The notes below the pieces were generated by a model that made no database searches, had not been told where the DNA came from, and saw only the letters and a list, made by a program, of their open reading frames with translations. From Campylorhamphus procurvoides (taxonomy: Eukaryota; Chordata; Aves; Passeriformes; Dendrocolaptidae), in NCBI GenBank assembly GCA_013396655.1, contig WBMV01006671.1:1275003-1339002 (forward strand): DNA of 64,000 nt. Reading direction: 5' to 3'. Both the position numbers and the translations under genes were made by a program. Numbering within the stretch: the first letter of the stretch is position 1; each line of letters opens with the position of its first letter. Below, piece after piece: positions 43,990 through 64,000 of the stretch.

Positions 43990-46900
43990 ACACAGCAGCT
44001 TAGTTTATTTGGAAATATGTTTAACTTGGAAGAGATTCAGTAGGCCTAGGGGAAGGTACCAGAGAACCATTTGCTGGTAGGATTGGTGATTTGTACAAAT
44101 AGCACTTCAGCACTTTTGTTTTTCTCAGTAGACCAAGATCCTTTCCTGAACATAGTCATGTTTACCAGAGCATGTCAAATCCACTTCACATTTTCTTCTG
44201 CCAATGCCTTGCCTTCTTTCTGAAGTGATAAACAGCCAGGAATTCCAGAAGAGATTTTGGGTGCTGCAGTCCATCAGTGTCTCTTTTTGCAGAGAGTAGC
44301 CGATACCTGAAAATCAGCTCTGAAATGAGGCCACTTACTCCATATAGTCACTTAAAGATAGTTGTCTGTTATTCTGCTGATTTTATATATGGGGACTCTA
44401 TAATGTCTCATGTTCACAGGATCACAGAAGAAGTCCCTGTTTGTTCTTGGGATATTCAGCGACAGTCTGATTTTTAAAAATGAGGACCAAGATTTTTAAA
44501 CTTAGTTCCTTCTCAAGTTTAATTTAATTGCAACAATTATCTTTTACATAGGCCATTAGGGCTCTGCTGTGTAATGGATGGACAACATTGTAAGCCAGTG
44601 TTAAATACAGTTGAGAATCGACCTCAGTCTAAAACACCCAAGACTTTATTGCTGAGCAGCATCACTGACCCATGTCTAAAGGAACCCTGGTGCACTGCAG
44701 GCAAGCTGTTCAAACCCACCCAAATAACAACAGAAGTTAAGCACTTGCTAATTAAAAACAAAAACTCTCACAAAGAAAACCTATTGGCTGAGCCAAGCTA
44801 GAACTTCTGAAAATACAGTTCAGTCTTGTTAATGCTGCTTAGCTCAAGTCCCTCTGGGGCACTGGCTTCCAGTGCTTAACTGTAGGAGTGTTGCATATTC
44901 ATGCTTGCCATGTTTCTGCTTTGCTTTAATTAAAGGACAGGGCTCTGTAGCCTAGTCATGTGTTGCATCCCAGGAGGATCTAATTGTGTTTCCTGTTAAT
45001 GAAGTATTTTCATGGAAACCTGCACTGTGCCCATCCCACTTTTCTTCCCAAGGGACCGTGGATTCTGTGTGGCATGTAGGGATCAGCCCAATCATCAGCA
45101 CAGCCTGGGTTAAACACTAATGTGCATAAGTCACCTTGTGCCTTAAAAACCATGTTCAAAGGCCTTCTGGATCCTGTACTTACTGGCATTCACAGCACTT
45201 GGTTTTAACAGCTGATCCTCCTAAGGCTTGAAGTTTGGTACTTCACTACAGGTTTTTGTCTGATTTCCATTTGCCTCTATTAAGGGCACTGAACATCTGC
45301 CTCTTGTCTTCAGTTACTGATAATTCCTGAAGTCTTAACTGGGCACCAGCAAATTCAAGAGGCTGTTCAATTTCCCAGAAGCCAGAAGGTGTTTCTTTCC
45401 CTCCAGTGTGTATTCTGCCCTCCAAGGAGTTTTCCCCATACCTGTCAATGTACTTGGGTGCTGTAGAGTCCAACCCACAGCAGGTACAGCAGATATCAAC
45501 AGCTCCAGGGCTTCGTGTGATGCCGTGTGTATCAACAAGGATGCAATAACTGTGTCTGACTCTTCAGCCTTTTTGTTCTTTCCTCTGTCTTTGGTCAAAG
45601 TAATTAAAGTGCCTTATGTGTTAGTGGAAAACTTTTGTGTTTTTTTTTTTTCCTCTTTGATCCTTAAACCTTAAGGAACTTAGTGACGTAGGTTCTTTGT
45701 CTCAAGTGAGTCTGCAATACTGAAGCAAATTATTCTGGAAATACAAAATGCTTTTCATCAAATCAGTCTGTGCTAGGGATTATGTTTTCTTTATAAAAGA
45801 ATAGTTTGAATTACTTTAGATGGTGTCTATTGCCTTGAACCTTAATAAGGTATTTTTTCTCTCTAAAAAAATAACTATGTATCCTTTTGGGATAACTGCT
45901 GTTAATTTTTTTTTTTTTCCTCTGGTGGTTCCTTTGTATATAAGCACACACTTCACTTAGCTGGCTTCACAAAATGAGAGTTCCTCTTGTAAAACTTTAT
46001 TTTAGGAACTTTTTGCTATCTGTTTGTTATTTCTAAGCCTGAGATTTTCACACTAGATCCATGTACGTTTATTTTACTATTTACACCTATCACGGCACAT
46101 TTATATGGAATACCATCACACAGACAAACCAGCTACTGACAGCTAATATTAAGATATTAGATTCCACAAGGTTTAATCTGCATAGAGACCAGAAACACAT
46201 TTAATGGTGAAACACAGAGAAGTCTTTCTGTATTTCCCTTAATTTTAAACCCATTTTGTATAGAATGTGATTTTTCTGCCACAAATACCTACTTCTGCAT
46301 TTGGATATTTGTCTTGTGATTAATCATCTTGGGTGGCTTGTGTCTTCCTGTGCTTGATAGTTTATATTTCTTATGGTCACAAAATATACAATTAGTACTT
46401 GTTTTAAGCATTGTTTAAATATTAGTGAAATTTTGTTTGTCTTCTGCTCTTCTCCCAGCAACCTCCCAGTGATGTATAATCTCTTACTGCATGTAGCTTC
46501 TGAGAGTGGACAAAACTGTCTGGATGAATATTTCTGACTCCATGGGAGGTGGAGATGTAAAACAGAAGTGACACAACTTTGGGCTGCATCATCTATTTGC
46601 AGATCACTGTAGCTGTGCTTGCTAAAGCTTTGCCAGACTTATTTCCCCTGGTGCAAGCAATATTAATTTGACTTGAGTAACAAAAATCATATGGGATATA
46701 AAAATCTGTAGCTACTTTGCAGCATCCTTGTCACTGATCTCATTCTTCAGGAAGAATTTGAAGTAGTTGAACATCACACAAGTTTGATAAGTATTTTGTG
46801 TGCAACATAAATTATCCTAAAGTTGCTTCGTCTATCAGTTGTGCTATCTACAGCATTGCTACTAGTAGGCTTTTGTTGTGAAAAGTAGCTAGGATAGGAT

Positions 46901-47278
46901 AGCTCAGCAAATTTTGTGTAGTTTGTCATGGGGGAAAAGTATGGCAAATATTTACATTCTTAGCCTATTAAAATCATTGTTTTACCCCTTACTGGATAAA
47001 ATATACCCTCTTTTAGTTCACTTGTGTCACTGGGGTGTTTTTGTTGACTCTACTACTGATCTCTTCTGGTCCCTGGACAGCCACTATATAGATTTCTTTT
47101 GTTTTAGGCATGCGTGAGTGATCCATGCAACAGTGAAGAACCTGCCATTGTACAATCCATGGATTACTGTTGTACCAGTTGCTCTTGACTCCATCAGCAG
47201 GATGTTGTTGGTTCCCCTCACCAGACAGTTCCATTCAATGAAAACATTGGAAAGACAGACAGGGTAGAAAGCCCAGAG
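43990..47278 (-). other. BMERB1: BMERB1 3' UTR region (end uncertain)
   Basis: Sequence downstream of the BMERB1 stop. Minus-strand AATAAA signals (TTTATT on the plus strand) lie at 46068-46073, 45996-46001 and 44004-44009, giving possible 3' UTRs of about 1.2, 1.3 or 3.3 kb. The first two agree better with the mammalian mRNA size. No coding exon was seen here. Confidence 0.5.
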
Positions 47279-52935
<5,657 letters not shown>

Positions 52936-55699
52936 TCAGAGACATGCAGACTCCATCCTGTGCTCATGGGATTGGCCAGATCTCTGAACACACAGTAGTG
53001 GCTCCTGCCTGGGACTTGTGCATCCTGACACTGAGCACTCACCAGTGGTAACAGCTGACAAAGGATATTTAATACTAAATGCCTACTGAGCCCTTGATTA
53101 CTTGTCTTACTGCATGTAGGTCATACCTGTCACTGCAGATAACTTCAGGTGCCTTTTGCTTTCTTGGATGTCAGTAAACATTCTGGAATGGGCACTTGTA
53201 TATGTAATGGTCACGGAAAAAGACAGGTATACCAGATTGCATGTACTGCAGCAACAGTTTTCACTAGGGAAAAGAGCAAGGGTGAGAGTAAGAGAGAGCC
53301 TAGAAAGGGGCAGCACGAGATGATGCATTATTTGGCACAGCCAGGGCAAGGTTTATATTCCACTACCAGCTTTCTTTGTGACCTTAATTCAGCCCTAATA
53401 CTGAAGTTCTGGAAACTGTCATAATTTGGCATTTATCTATTTTGAGGTCTTGTGCCTTGGGTGAATGCCCTCCGTGGCTGGTGTGGGCAGAAAGTCTATT
53501 AATGTTAAGAGACAGTAAACAGCTTAAAAAAAAAAAATTGTAACATTAGCAGAAACTGCATCTTTAGTTCTAATTGAAACTAATACCTCTCCTGAGAGCT
53601 GCTATCCTGAATTATCCCCCTGGAAGGCAGAAACCTTCAGCATTAACTTCCTGGCAAATGTTTTAATTTAGTGTTTCATCCATATTGGCAGCCAAGGCTC
53701 AGGTGTTGGTTCCAAGGGCTGCATGAGGGGCTTCCATTTTGAAATCACAACCAGAATACAAAAACCAGCCTTTGGGATTAACTGTGCATTCTCAGCTTGG
53801 ATGTTATCAATGCTATCCTTGCCCACAGATCTGAGTTCCTCTTCCCTAATCCTGTGCTTGAAGGGTGGATTGCCTGTTGCCTGAGCACCTGAAGGCAGCT
53901 GAAGTGCCATCGGAACAGGGGTTGTCACTGTGGTGCTTCAAGAGGGGGAGAGCTGAGGGATTAGAGTATGTGAGAGTGAGCACCCAAAAGATAATACAGC
54001 CAAATTATTGAATTAAGTGAGGAGTGGAAAAAGCAGGTGTTTCTGGCACAAATAAGATTTTAATCACAACCTAAGAGCTTTATTCCCCCTGCTGCCTCTG
54101 CATGGAATGCAGGTCCCTGCAGGGAGCTGTCCTTCAGCTGCTTTGCTTGTGTTAGTAAAACATGTTGTTCCTTTTATTGTTTGCTGCTTTGGTTAACTCT
54201 ATCTTGCCTGTTTTGCTACTTCCATTATGCTATGACTGTTATTCCTGCTGCCTTTTTACCCCTCTCATCCCAAAATATGGCAGTGAAATACCTCTCATAA
54301 TAATCCTAATTGCTGACCTCTTTTCCTTGCTTATGTACCTTGTCACCTCCACTGAGGATCTGCTCTCCCACTGTCCATCTGTCTTGGAAGACTCAGTTTT
54401 ATTGGGAAGATCAGCATGCTAGCCTTGGGGCTAGTGCATGGTTCACTGCTCTCTGTGTTTAGGGCACTTGGAGGCAGAGACGATTTTACTGATGATTATT
54501 CTTACTTAGGCTCTCTATATTATTCATGCTCATCACAAGCAAAGCCAGTTTTACTCTTGAGATCAATCATGCTAATTGGTCCTGCAATTACTTTTATAAA
54601 TTAGCAATATTAAACACTGTCCTCTCAGGAGAATCAATATTCCAAATGTGCTGGGGTACCAGCAAACCTCTCAGCTCCTTCTCTCTTCAATGTTCTTGCA
54701 GTTTGGGTGACATGTTAATATATTTGAGTCAAATGCCCATGGTTAATGAAGGTGGTGTTTCTTGGCAAGAAATGTGCAATGTTGAACTGCTGTGTTCAAA
54801 TGATATGTAAGGGCCAGACTCTCAACTAGTGAAGAGAACAGGGACTTTCTACAAAAGAGATCTCCATGATAAACAGAGGATATTTTTTCCCTCTGATTGA
54901 GTAGATTTGGCTTCAGTCTGGGAAGCTCTGAAAGATACTAATTAAAATGCTTTACTGCATCAGTTTGGCTCCCTGCCCTCCTTAAGGAACTCCCAAAAGC
55001 TAATGGCACTGCTCTTCTCTGAGGATTTTCAGGAATTTAAAATACCAGTGGCAGTATGTTCCAAGTGAGCAAGATCATTAATGTTCAGTAGTCCCTACAC
55101 TCCCTGTGCCTAGTTTGTGGCAAAGGTGGTGGCCTCATATTGCAACTGCTGTTGCACTTCCTGCCCATTATTTTGGCTCCATTTTATAATTTGACTGCAG
55201 AGCATGTAGCTACTACTCTCCATGTATATTCTTATTATCTCTTTTTCCTGAGACTTAGACCTTGTTGCTGCCTTGTAACTTGCAGGAGAGAAGTAAATAT
55301 GTGGCCAAAGCACTTAAGGGCTGCAAGAGCTCTGTGACAAACTGAATTCCAAGAGTCATAAGCCAGATGACCTCTCCAGGGTACCAGTTCTGTAGACTAG
55401 TGCATTTTGATAATGGACAAAGACTAAACCTGCCATCTGTACCAATCCACTTAAGCACATGGGACATCTTTCTGCCCATCTGTGTCAAACAGCCTTTGTG
55501 TTTCATCCACTCCATGGTGCCAATTAGTGGAAAAGTTAAAAAAAGTATCTGTACATGTGTATGGGACCATCTGACTTAATTGAAGCAGGAACTGCAGTTG
55601 CTTGTAACTATACAGTACACCACACCTCTGCTAATAAATAATACTGAATGTAGGGCTGCAGTTGCTGTCCTGGGCAACAGTCATGTTGTTACCCTCAGG

Positions 55700-55715
55700 A
55701 AAAAAAAAAAAAAAN
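55700..55715. repeat. Poly-A tract ending in an undetermined base
   Basis: A-run followed by N at 55715. No retroposed gene body was recognised upstream of it. Confidence 0.85.
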
Positions 55716-58097
55716 ACTCCTAGGATGGAAAGCTTTTGGAAAGTCATTCAAGCTGTACTGGTACTATGAACCTTCCTCTCTTTTCCCCCTTCTGCTCTGG
55801 TTGGATGTGAGCAGTTACAGGAGCCCCTGGAGAAGGTAATGCTGCTTCTGAAAAAGAAACCCAAATCGCTGTGGATTTCTCATCTGAAAGCCAGAAGGGT
55901 TTCACTGAGACCAGACTTGTGTTACTATCAAACATCTTTAGGAAGTAAAAGGGCTTTTGGAAATCCTAAGGGGAGCAGCAAAGTGCAGAACAGAGGAAAC
56001 AAAACTCCTTTGAGTTCCTTAACATACAGGGAAGCTGGAGCAACACACTGAGCCTAATTCTGGAGCACACTGTCTCCTGTGTTATAGGCCAAACCCATCA
56101 GTGCAAGACAGGCTTGAGGAGGGGTCACACAAACTATTGTCCAGCTAATTCAAAAGCACTGTCACATTCCCTGTGTACCTGGTGCATTCCTGAAGGAAGG
56201 CAGCAAAGTGAGGGTGTTGATCTGTGCAGAATGGAGTGGCTTTTCCCTACAGATCCAGTACAGCACAGGGACTGGAACTACACCCTCCAGGCTCATTGAC
56301 TTACCTGCAAAGCTGCTGGAGACATTTGCATGAAATTTGCAATATACAAATAACCTTTGCTGAACCCTGTTCTCTGGAATAGATAATACATCCTTTGCGG
56401 TCCCTGTGAAATCATTTTTCATGTTGTAGGAAAAACATCAGTGCAGCAAATGGCAGTTCTGATATGGCAGTTTTTCCTCCAGAGCTGAGCTTTAAATGTC
56501 TGCCCAGGAATCTTAAACACATGAGTTATGAGTATGATAAAACATTGCTCTTGTTAAGAGCCCAAACTCATTCCTGGAGTAATTGTGATAGTATTGAACC
56601 AGGGATGAATTCCCAGTGTGCTTTCATGTATTCCTGACACGCTGCCTGCAATTCTGCTTTTCTCTTTCTTCATGGCTTATTGCAAAACACCCTCTGTATG
56701 CCTGGAGATACCACATAAGTATGTATTATTCCTTTCTCTCTTGGTAACTCAAGTTATATCATCAAAACCCTAAAAGCAGACTGTTTGCCAAAAAAAAAGG
56801 ATAAAATATCTCATAATGAATAAACAGCATGAGCAAAAGATTTTCTAAACATGTCACAAAATGACAGGAAAATAAGTGGGTCGGCAGAGTCTGCAGTAAT
56901 CTGGCACAGTGACTCAGCCCCATTCCATGTTTCTGTGGTCCAGTTACCAGGAGAATGCTTGGAGCACTGTCATTCCCATACACTCCACAAGTGAGGTGAC
57001 AGCATGAGTCACCTCTGCTGTGCACCATCTGGACTGAGGGGGAGCAGGGCATGGAATCAGAGAGGAGACCTCCCATTCAGCTGTGCCCTGGCAGGTCTCA
57101 AAGGCTGTGCATGATACAGGAAGGCAGGACCTTAAAAAAGACACATTCTGTACCAGACACAGAAGAATTGGGGTTTGTTTGAATATAAATTATTCCTTAA
57201 CAGCTAAATTTTTCCATCTTCCTTTCAGCCAAGGAAATAAATTCCCCCGGGTACCATCTAGAGATATGGATAGGAACAAAGTCAAAATTATAGTAACAGG
57301 TTGGAGAAAAATCACTGAACGCTCACCTTTATGGTCAGCTAAAGAAAAAGAGATGGCAACAAGACTGACAAATACTTAATACTTGAGAGTAAGAACTATT
57401 AATAATAACAGCTACATAAGCATCAAATCACTTTTTCATTGATTTCAGGATGAGCACAGCAGTTTAGTGTGTCTAGAGAGCTTCTGCCTTTGCTGAATGA
57501 CTTTCATAGCTAGAAATAGATTTGTTCTCCCTCTAGCAAGTCTGTGAGAGGAGGTTTGAGGCTCTTTTGTTTTCTCTTATTGCATTGAAATGCTTCAAGT
57601 TAAAAATGGAATGTAGAGTGGGTTTGTTGGTTTCCTTCTCTGTCTTACAATAGGGTTTGAAGGTTGGTTTTAGTTCTAATATGTTCCTGTGCCAGGAGTA
57701 CAATGCTTGTAATTGTTGGAGTTTTGAAGACTTTGATAGTGCCAGTCTAGAAGATGGCCTAAGAATCAGGTGTCATGCTAGGTCACAAGCTGATGTGATT
57801 GTGTGTGTCTGAGGAAGGTCTCAATAGAGGGGTAAGAAGATCATCTCTGGTGGTGTCACCAACAATCATCCTGAATGCTAGCCAGTAGTGATGGGAGAAA
57901 TTTGGGTGATTGAAGTAGAGAGATGTATAGAAATGAAGAGATCTGCTACAGAGATGGTGATGTGTTGTCAGGATGCAGATTTGAGGGACTTCAGTGGAGG
58001 CTGCCTTTGGGGACTGCAGGTGTTTAAGGCTTTTCCAAAGCTGTGGGGAGTCTGCAAAGGTAAAACTATTCTTGGAATACAAGAACACAGTAAGTTT

Positions 58098-58402
58098 ACA
58101 GAATCAGAGAATTTCTGAGGTTGGAAAATACCTCTAAGATTATAGAGTCCAACTGTTTTACTCAGCACTGCCATGTTCACCACTACACCACATCCCCTAG
58201 TGCCATATTTACAGTTTTTGAACATTTCCAGGGATGGTGACTCCACCACTGCCCTGGGCAGCCTGCTGCAATGCCTGATCCAACCTTTCAGTCAAGAAAT
58301 TTTTCCTAACATCCAGTCTAAACTTGAGGCCATTTCCTCTTCTCTTATTGCTTGTTATGTTGGAGTAGAGATTGATTCCCATCTGATGCTCCTCTACTAC
58401 AT
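58098..58402 (-). mobile_element. CR1 LINE 3' fragment, minus strand
   Basis: Begins ACAGAATCAGAGAATTTCTG (reverse complement of the CR1 tail). It continues with GAGGTTGGAAAATACCTCTA, AGAGTCCAACTG, CAGGGATGGTGACTCCACCA, TGGGCAGCCTGCTGCAATGC, AATTTTTCCTAACATCCAGT and TTGAGGCCATTTCCTCTTCT, the diagnostic CR1 3' text. About 305 bases, 5'-truncated, inside the BMERB1 intron. Confidence 0.95.
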
Positions 58403-61400
58403 TTGACTCCATTTTGTCTGTCAATTCAACTTAGTTACTTAAAGCTTCTAATTATAAATCCGTGAAATCACAGGCAGTATTTAATGAATACAGAACACTT
58501 GTTTGAGTCATTATGATGTATGTTTATCACCTTGTTATTTAGCTCAGCACCTGGTGCTGCTCAGGCTGGAAGACACAGAGCTGGCAATTAAGATAACAGA
58601 TTGCTGACCAGCCTGCTTGGCAGGTCAGGTTACAAATCAGAAGTCCTATGATTAACTTGAATTGTAACAAAAAGTGTGTCTAACTTCTCTTGTTAAAAGT
58701 GCTCTCTGCTGGAGGAACAGTGGATAGAAGCACTGGCCTGCACCTTGCAAAGTAATGTTGTAATTCAGCTGTTGTTTCAGAGTATTGAAGATGGCAGGAC
58801 TTGAGAATCTCTGTCCCTGGAGGGTGATATTTAAGGCACGTTCCCCAGAAATTCAGAATAGTGGCTAAAGAAGCTGTCTTTTTTAAAATTTACTGACATT
58901 GCTAAATTCTCTTGAGCTTGGCCATCTCCTCTGCCAGTCACGAAGTTTGACTGTTAATATCCATAGTAACAAGAGGTGCTTTCCTGAAAATGCCCCACTG
59001 TGAAGGGGAATATTTCTCCACATGGCAAAAAATAAGTTAATTTGTCTAAAAACATGCAACGCAGAAGTCAGATTTAAATTCACAAGCATCTGACCCCTTT
59101 GTAGTAGTGCACAGAGCACTGCATGTAAAAGCATAGGGCCAGCTTATGTACCTGGTTCATTTAAACTAGTCTGATAGTTTCATTTTTTCTTATTAGACAG
59201 CAGAAGGAGGAATCTCTAGGTTTGGCCGTGTGAATTGCTTATAAATTTCCTTCTTAATTTGCTTCTGAGCTGCAGCTGCAAAATTTTTTTAAAAATATTT
59301 CTTATTTTTAAAACCAGAGGAGCAATTATTTGTTATCAAACCTGAAAAGAATATAGAGGTATCTGGTATAAAATTAAACACTGAAAGTCCATTTCAGGGA
59401 TTTTCCAATCAGTATACTCTCCTATTTATAGCAGAAGGCAAGGGAGAAAGACCAGTGAAATACCAGAGGGCCAGAGTTACACATTATGGCAGAACATCCT
59501 TGCCTGCAGGAAGCCCAACTGTGCCAAAGGATGGGCCCCACTAACTGTGAGTACTGTAGGAACATGATGTGCTGTGATGGGCTCAGGGGAGACAACTGGT
59601 TGTACCATCCACTCATGCAAAGCAGACCACAGGTAGCTAAAAACTGGGACAGGAAAAACAGTTTGGGATTAAAGGTTACATTTGGAAATGCAATGCTAAA
59701 TTGCTGGACTGAAAATGAGTACAAGAAAATTAAAGCTGCTCCCTCTTCTTTTAACAGCATTTTGTGATAATCACAACATATATTTAATGTAGAAAATGCT
59801 ATTTAGAGTAATGCTCTATTAAAAAAATATTTTCCTAGCTGTTCAACAGAGATAATAATGATGAAAATTCCTTCTTTTACATTTTTTCATAAGACATAAA
59901 CATCTCAACTACCAACTACTAAGCCTACAATTAATTAAATACTTTGCTAATTATGTTTATCATTATACACCACTAAAAAGATGCTTTTCCTTTCTGAGCA
60001 TTTGAATGCACCATTTTTATTGCCACACAGCTGAAAGTGTAATGTCATGTTTCCCTCTGGGGTTGGTTGGTTGCTGTCAAACAGGGCACAGGAGACGGGT
60101 CTGCAGAGAGATCAAACTGAACAATGGCATTTTTCCTTCCTCTTTGAGAGCGGATCTCTATACTTTAAGCTAAAAGTGCACAGCCCAGACTTTACAATTC
60201 TGTCCAAGAACTCATGTTCTTGAGCCTTCCAGGCTCCCATGTACAGAGCTGGAAGACCCTCACCAAAGCCGGACCAGAGATGTTCCCAGCTCTGCACTGG
60301 GCACACTGACATCCTTGAGGCTCCCAGATCCATAGCAGTGCCCTAGAAATACTGTCCCTTATCTCAAAAGCCTCAGGCTCTGACTATCTGGCAACTTCAG
60401 TTACAAAACCATGTTGTGCCATTCCCCACCTTCCAGTTTCCTGGTTATTTCCTCAAGGACTCCAGGTATTTGCAGGTGGGACACCATTGCAATGTGTTTG
60501 GGATGGGACAGGTCAGGGGGGACACACTGTCAGAGCCACAGTTTAATCCTGTCTTGCAGAAGAGCGTGTGCCATACCAGGCTGTATCAATGGCATAGCCA
60601 TGGCATCCCTCACACAGCTGGGCTTGGTTTTATCCTGATGGTACCTTATCTTATGAAGCTGACAACCTGACATGTATATTTATTGAATAATATTTATCAT
60701 CACACAACTCCCTCCTTCTCTACAGCATCCTAAAGTGCATCCTGTGTGCCCAGAGCAAGATACAATCAGGACAAAAAAAATGAAGGAAATCACAGTAAGT
60801 GATGCTGTATTGTTAAGACTCTAGAACTGTGAAGGAGAAAAGATTTATTACTCCTTTCCATGAAAAGACAGTTCTTATCAGAAAACACTGACAACAACAA
60901 CAACTCTATTCATGAACAAAAATATGGTTTTGTTGGTGTTATTTGCACCACAGTAGCAGCAAGGTGTCTGACTCAGAGAAAAGTACCAGATGCTGCACAT
61001 ACAAGTAAACAGTCCTAAGAGAATTCCATGCTTAGCCTTAGACGAGAGAAAATTGATAATATACAGTACAATGAAAAAAGTAGCAGAGAAAGAATCCAAA
61101 GTACCCAAGAAAGCAAAAGTCAGAACAGCTGCTTAGCAAGGTATAACCAGCGAGTTACCACTGTCATTCACACCTCTGAGCCTGTTCCAGCTCTTTACAC
61201 TCTCCTCCCTCTCACCCTTACCCACAGTGGTGCTCAGTGTGTGGCACTGTTGCCACATGTGGCATTAAGTCAGTGAGAAATCATAGTTGATGTTACATTA
61301 GTGAGACGCTAGAAACAAAGTATTTGGTAAAACAAATAATTAAATTTGAAACTAGCTTAGTTCATAGAAAGAGAGCAGTCATTGCTGCTTTTTCTCACTT

Positions 61401-64000
61401 GAGGATGAACACTCCATGTACACAGGCTTTGCAGAACTGTGTTACTTTCTGAGTTCAGCCAGTAATGAGAGACTATTTCATGTTCCCACTTTGTGTCTAC
61501 TAGACTTTTTGCACTCATTTTAAACTAAAACACAGGATTTCTAAGTTGGTTTATTTAAGGTTACCATCACCAAAGGAATTAACCTCTCACTTCTGCAGTT
61601 CTTGTGCAGTTTGGTGTTGCTTCCCTTGGCAGTGGTTGCATAAAGCCAGGCAAGCAGCAGATATACCTTTTTGTATTTAAAATACCACTGTGCTGTGGGT
61701 ACTGCAAGAGACATAAAGGTGAGACTCCTATCTCACCTCAGTGGATGTGTTATTGTTCTTAGAAGGAGTATGGATTACACTTTTTTCTCCATGAATTTGC
61801 CCTAAGTTTGAGATTCTACCATTATACCCAATACAGAATGAACATTACTGACTATCCCACCTCTACTACTACTAGCAATGGAAGCATCAATGCCACAGCA
61901 TTGGGTTTTTTTGAAAACTGGGAGAAGGATAAAGGTTAAAAAGACAAGTAAAAAGAAAGTAAGCCTGATTTGAAGCAAGAAAAAAACCCAGCCCAAACTA
62001 GGGATTAATTATGCACTCTGGACAGCTAATGAAGCTGTGGGACTACTACAACAAATTTATTACCAGGGCAAAGGTACAGCAAACTACATAAAAGGTCTGG
62101 GATTTCAAATAAGCAAACAGTAGTGTAAAATGCTCCAAAAACCTGAATAGATCTATGGAGAATTTGGATGGTGTAGGTATTATGAGCACTCCGGACAAGA
62201 GGGAGTCATCTAATAGTGTGTAGTGAGAGTGTACAAAGACAATTTTAATCCTGCTAAGTCAGTGTGGAAGTGAATTTGGCTCCTTCATAGTATTGGTTTA
62301 GTAATGTAATAACCACACAGACATTAAGCAAATAGCCTGTTATATTTATAATATTTTTACAGATTAAAAATGTTTAATGAGTAAAATGCTTTCAGTAATT
62401 GCCTAAAGCAACCTAACAGTGCTTCCTGTTTAATATCTTCTATTCCCTACCCATTAAAAAACTGCCATTCAGTATCACCTGCATGTTAGAAATAACCATC
62501 CCGAGACAGCTATCAGAGGTGGAAGCAACTTTTAGTTGAACAGTTTTAGTTCAAGGTGATCCAATATAGCTGGCTTCGAGTTTTGCTTCCCATCTGGAAA
62601 GCCAGCAGTATCAGGCACTGGCAGGTTTCCCAAAGAGAGTGTTCCATGGTGACAGTGGATGCTGTTGTATAAGAACTCCATGCCTTTCCCAGGCATAGGC
62701 AGTACCTGTGGGTGATCTCACCTATGCTATTAATATTTACTGGGTCCAAACATGCTAATGCATTTTAAAATGCATGAGTTTTGCACTACAAATGACTGTG
62801 AAGTTTGGTTTTGATTTGAACTGTATCACAGAGAGGTCTGAGGGTTTCCTGCCTGTCTCTGTCAGCTAAACTGAGCTAAGACATGCATTATCCATTTTCC
62901 AATCACGTCTTTCAGCACAGTTGATTTCCATGCCTCCAGGGATGTGAATCCTAAACTGCTTCTGAAGCCACACACATCCATAGCAGTAACACATTAAATG
63001 TGCAACAAAGACGATGCTGCCTGAGCAGCTCCCTCAGCTTTTGGGTCTGTTATCTCACCAGGAAAGGAAAAAAAAAAAGGAAGTGGGACAGGAGAATTAG
63101 GAAGGAAGAGACAGTGTGCATGTTCTGAAGTGGTATGTTTGCTTTCCTTAACAGCACAGACAGATTGAACATTTACAGTTTGACACAGAACTCTTTTTAT
63201 AGTGAACATTTTAAGAAATGAGCTGAGAGAAGCCTGAGAAGAGAATGAGGGGGAATGCTGGCTGGTGTTTTTCTGTACATATTGTCTCCTTCATATCAAT
63301 ACATGCTGAGTTCTCAGCTATTCTAAAAATAAACCCAGAAGAGCTGGAGATAGCATATGATGGCTCCAAGCTATATTTTCATTTCCTGGGCTGGCTGGAG
63401 ATGGTCACAACAACTCCTGGCATAATTTTATGAAATTTCATAGTATCAGAAGCATTGAAGGAGAGATGCTGCAAACAACCACAATTCTACATAACATGGA
63501 TATATCCTGAGGAGGCTCATCCTGGGCACTGAGTGAGGCAGGGTCTCAGGATAAAAATAGGATTCGATAATGTAATTACAGACCAAATCGCAGTGCATCT
63601 GCTCTGCTGTGACTGTGGCTGCCTGAGCTAAAATGTGATTGTGCAACGTAAATTGTAGCATTACCTAATTGAGGAAGGCTTGATTTTATAATCTGAAAAT
63701 TGTTTCCATATAAACTTTAGGTAATTCTTCATAGCTAGCAGGTATTCAGCTGGAAATAGTATGGGCTTCCTGGACATGACATGACAAGAATAGCTCCCTT
63801 CAGATGTCCTCCTTTTCTTTTTAAAGGAGGAAATAACAGCAAGGAGCAAAGCAAAGGACACATTTACAGTGTTAGTGTCTGACCTGAAACTTGCACCATG
63901 GTCTGGGAAACATCATGGCCTGTGAATCGATTGCTTCACCTGGTTTTGCTTTCTTTATTTCTTTGCATCGATGAAAAGAAAATCAAGAATTATCAGGCCT

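Noticed and set aside
53668..53928. 86-residue minus-strand open frame upstream of the BMERB1 exons as a possible 5' exon
   Set aside because: It does not match the expected BMERB1 N-terminus and has no suitable donor in phase.
59486..59767. 93-residue Cys-containing plus-strand open frame in the BMERB1 intron
   Set aside because: No family resemblance, no splice or promoter context, and an equally long frame on the opposite strand; treated as chance.

Overview
The window is vertebrate nuclear DNA, almost certainly from a bird. Genes are split into short GT-AG exons. The interspersed repeats are avian: two CR1 LINE 3' ends and one ERVL-type LTR. The gene order matches the conserved NDE1 / MARF1 / BMERB1 block (human 16p13.11). 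No prokaryotic, plasmid or phage feature was seen.

Layout. (1) About 1-12.7 kb, minus strand: NDE1, seven coding exons found (first 310 codons). The start codon is at 8294, with a non-coding first exon inferred in a CpG-rich block near 12.4-12.77 kb. The last coding exon and 3' UTR lie beyond the left edge. (2) About 12.77-16.84 kb: the head-to-head interval between NDE1 and MARF1. It holds a TGGTCC-type hexamer minisatellite, a minus-strand ERVL-like LTR and a minus-strand CR1 that abuts the MARF1 CpG island. (3) About 16.84-41.9 kb, plus strand: MARF1, apparently complete. It has a non-coding exon 1 (inferred) plus 26 coding exons; their summed length is 5,238 bases, or 1,745 residues plus stop, and all reading phases agree. 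(4) About 41.9-44 kb: tail-to-tail interval. (5) About 44-64 kb, minus strand: the last four coding exons of BMERB1 (127 complete C-terminal codons plus one split codon), followed by more than 11 kb of intron. Its 5' exons lie beyond the right edge.

The three genes are neighbours by ancient synteny and not by shared pathway. NDE1 is a LIS1/dynein coiled-coil adaptor. MARF1 is a NYN-domain endoribonuclease with two RRMs and a LOTUS repeat array, acting in mRNA decay and germline RNA control. BMERB1 carries a bMERB (Rab-binding) domain.

I did not find an undescribed biological system. The points most worth checking are: a well-formed 59-base candidate cassette exon near the MARF1 3' end that would swap its C-terminus; a seven-tract G-quadruplex motif at the NDE1 promoter/intron 1 boundary; repeat insertions between the NDE1 and MARF1 promoters; a CaaX-like C-terminus on BMERB1 and an alternative open intron-retention tail; and a bird-type NDE1 C-terminal segment. 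Exon boundaries come from reading splice sites and from remembered similarity to the human proteins; no alignment or database search was run.
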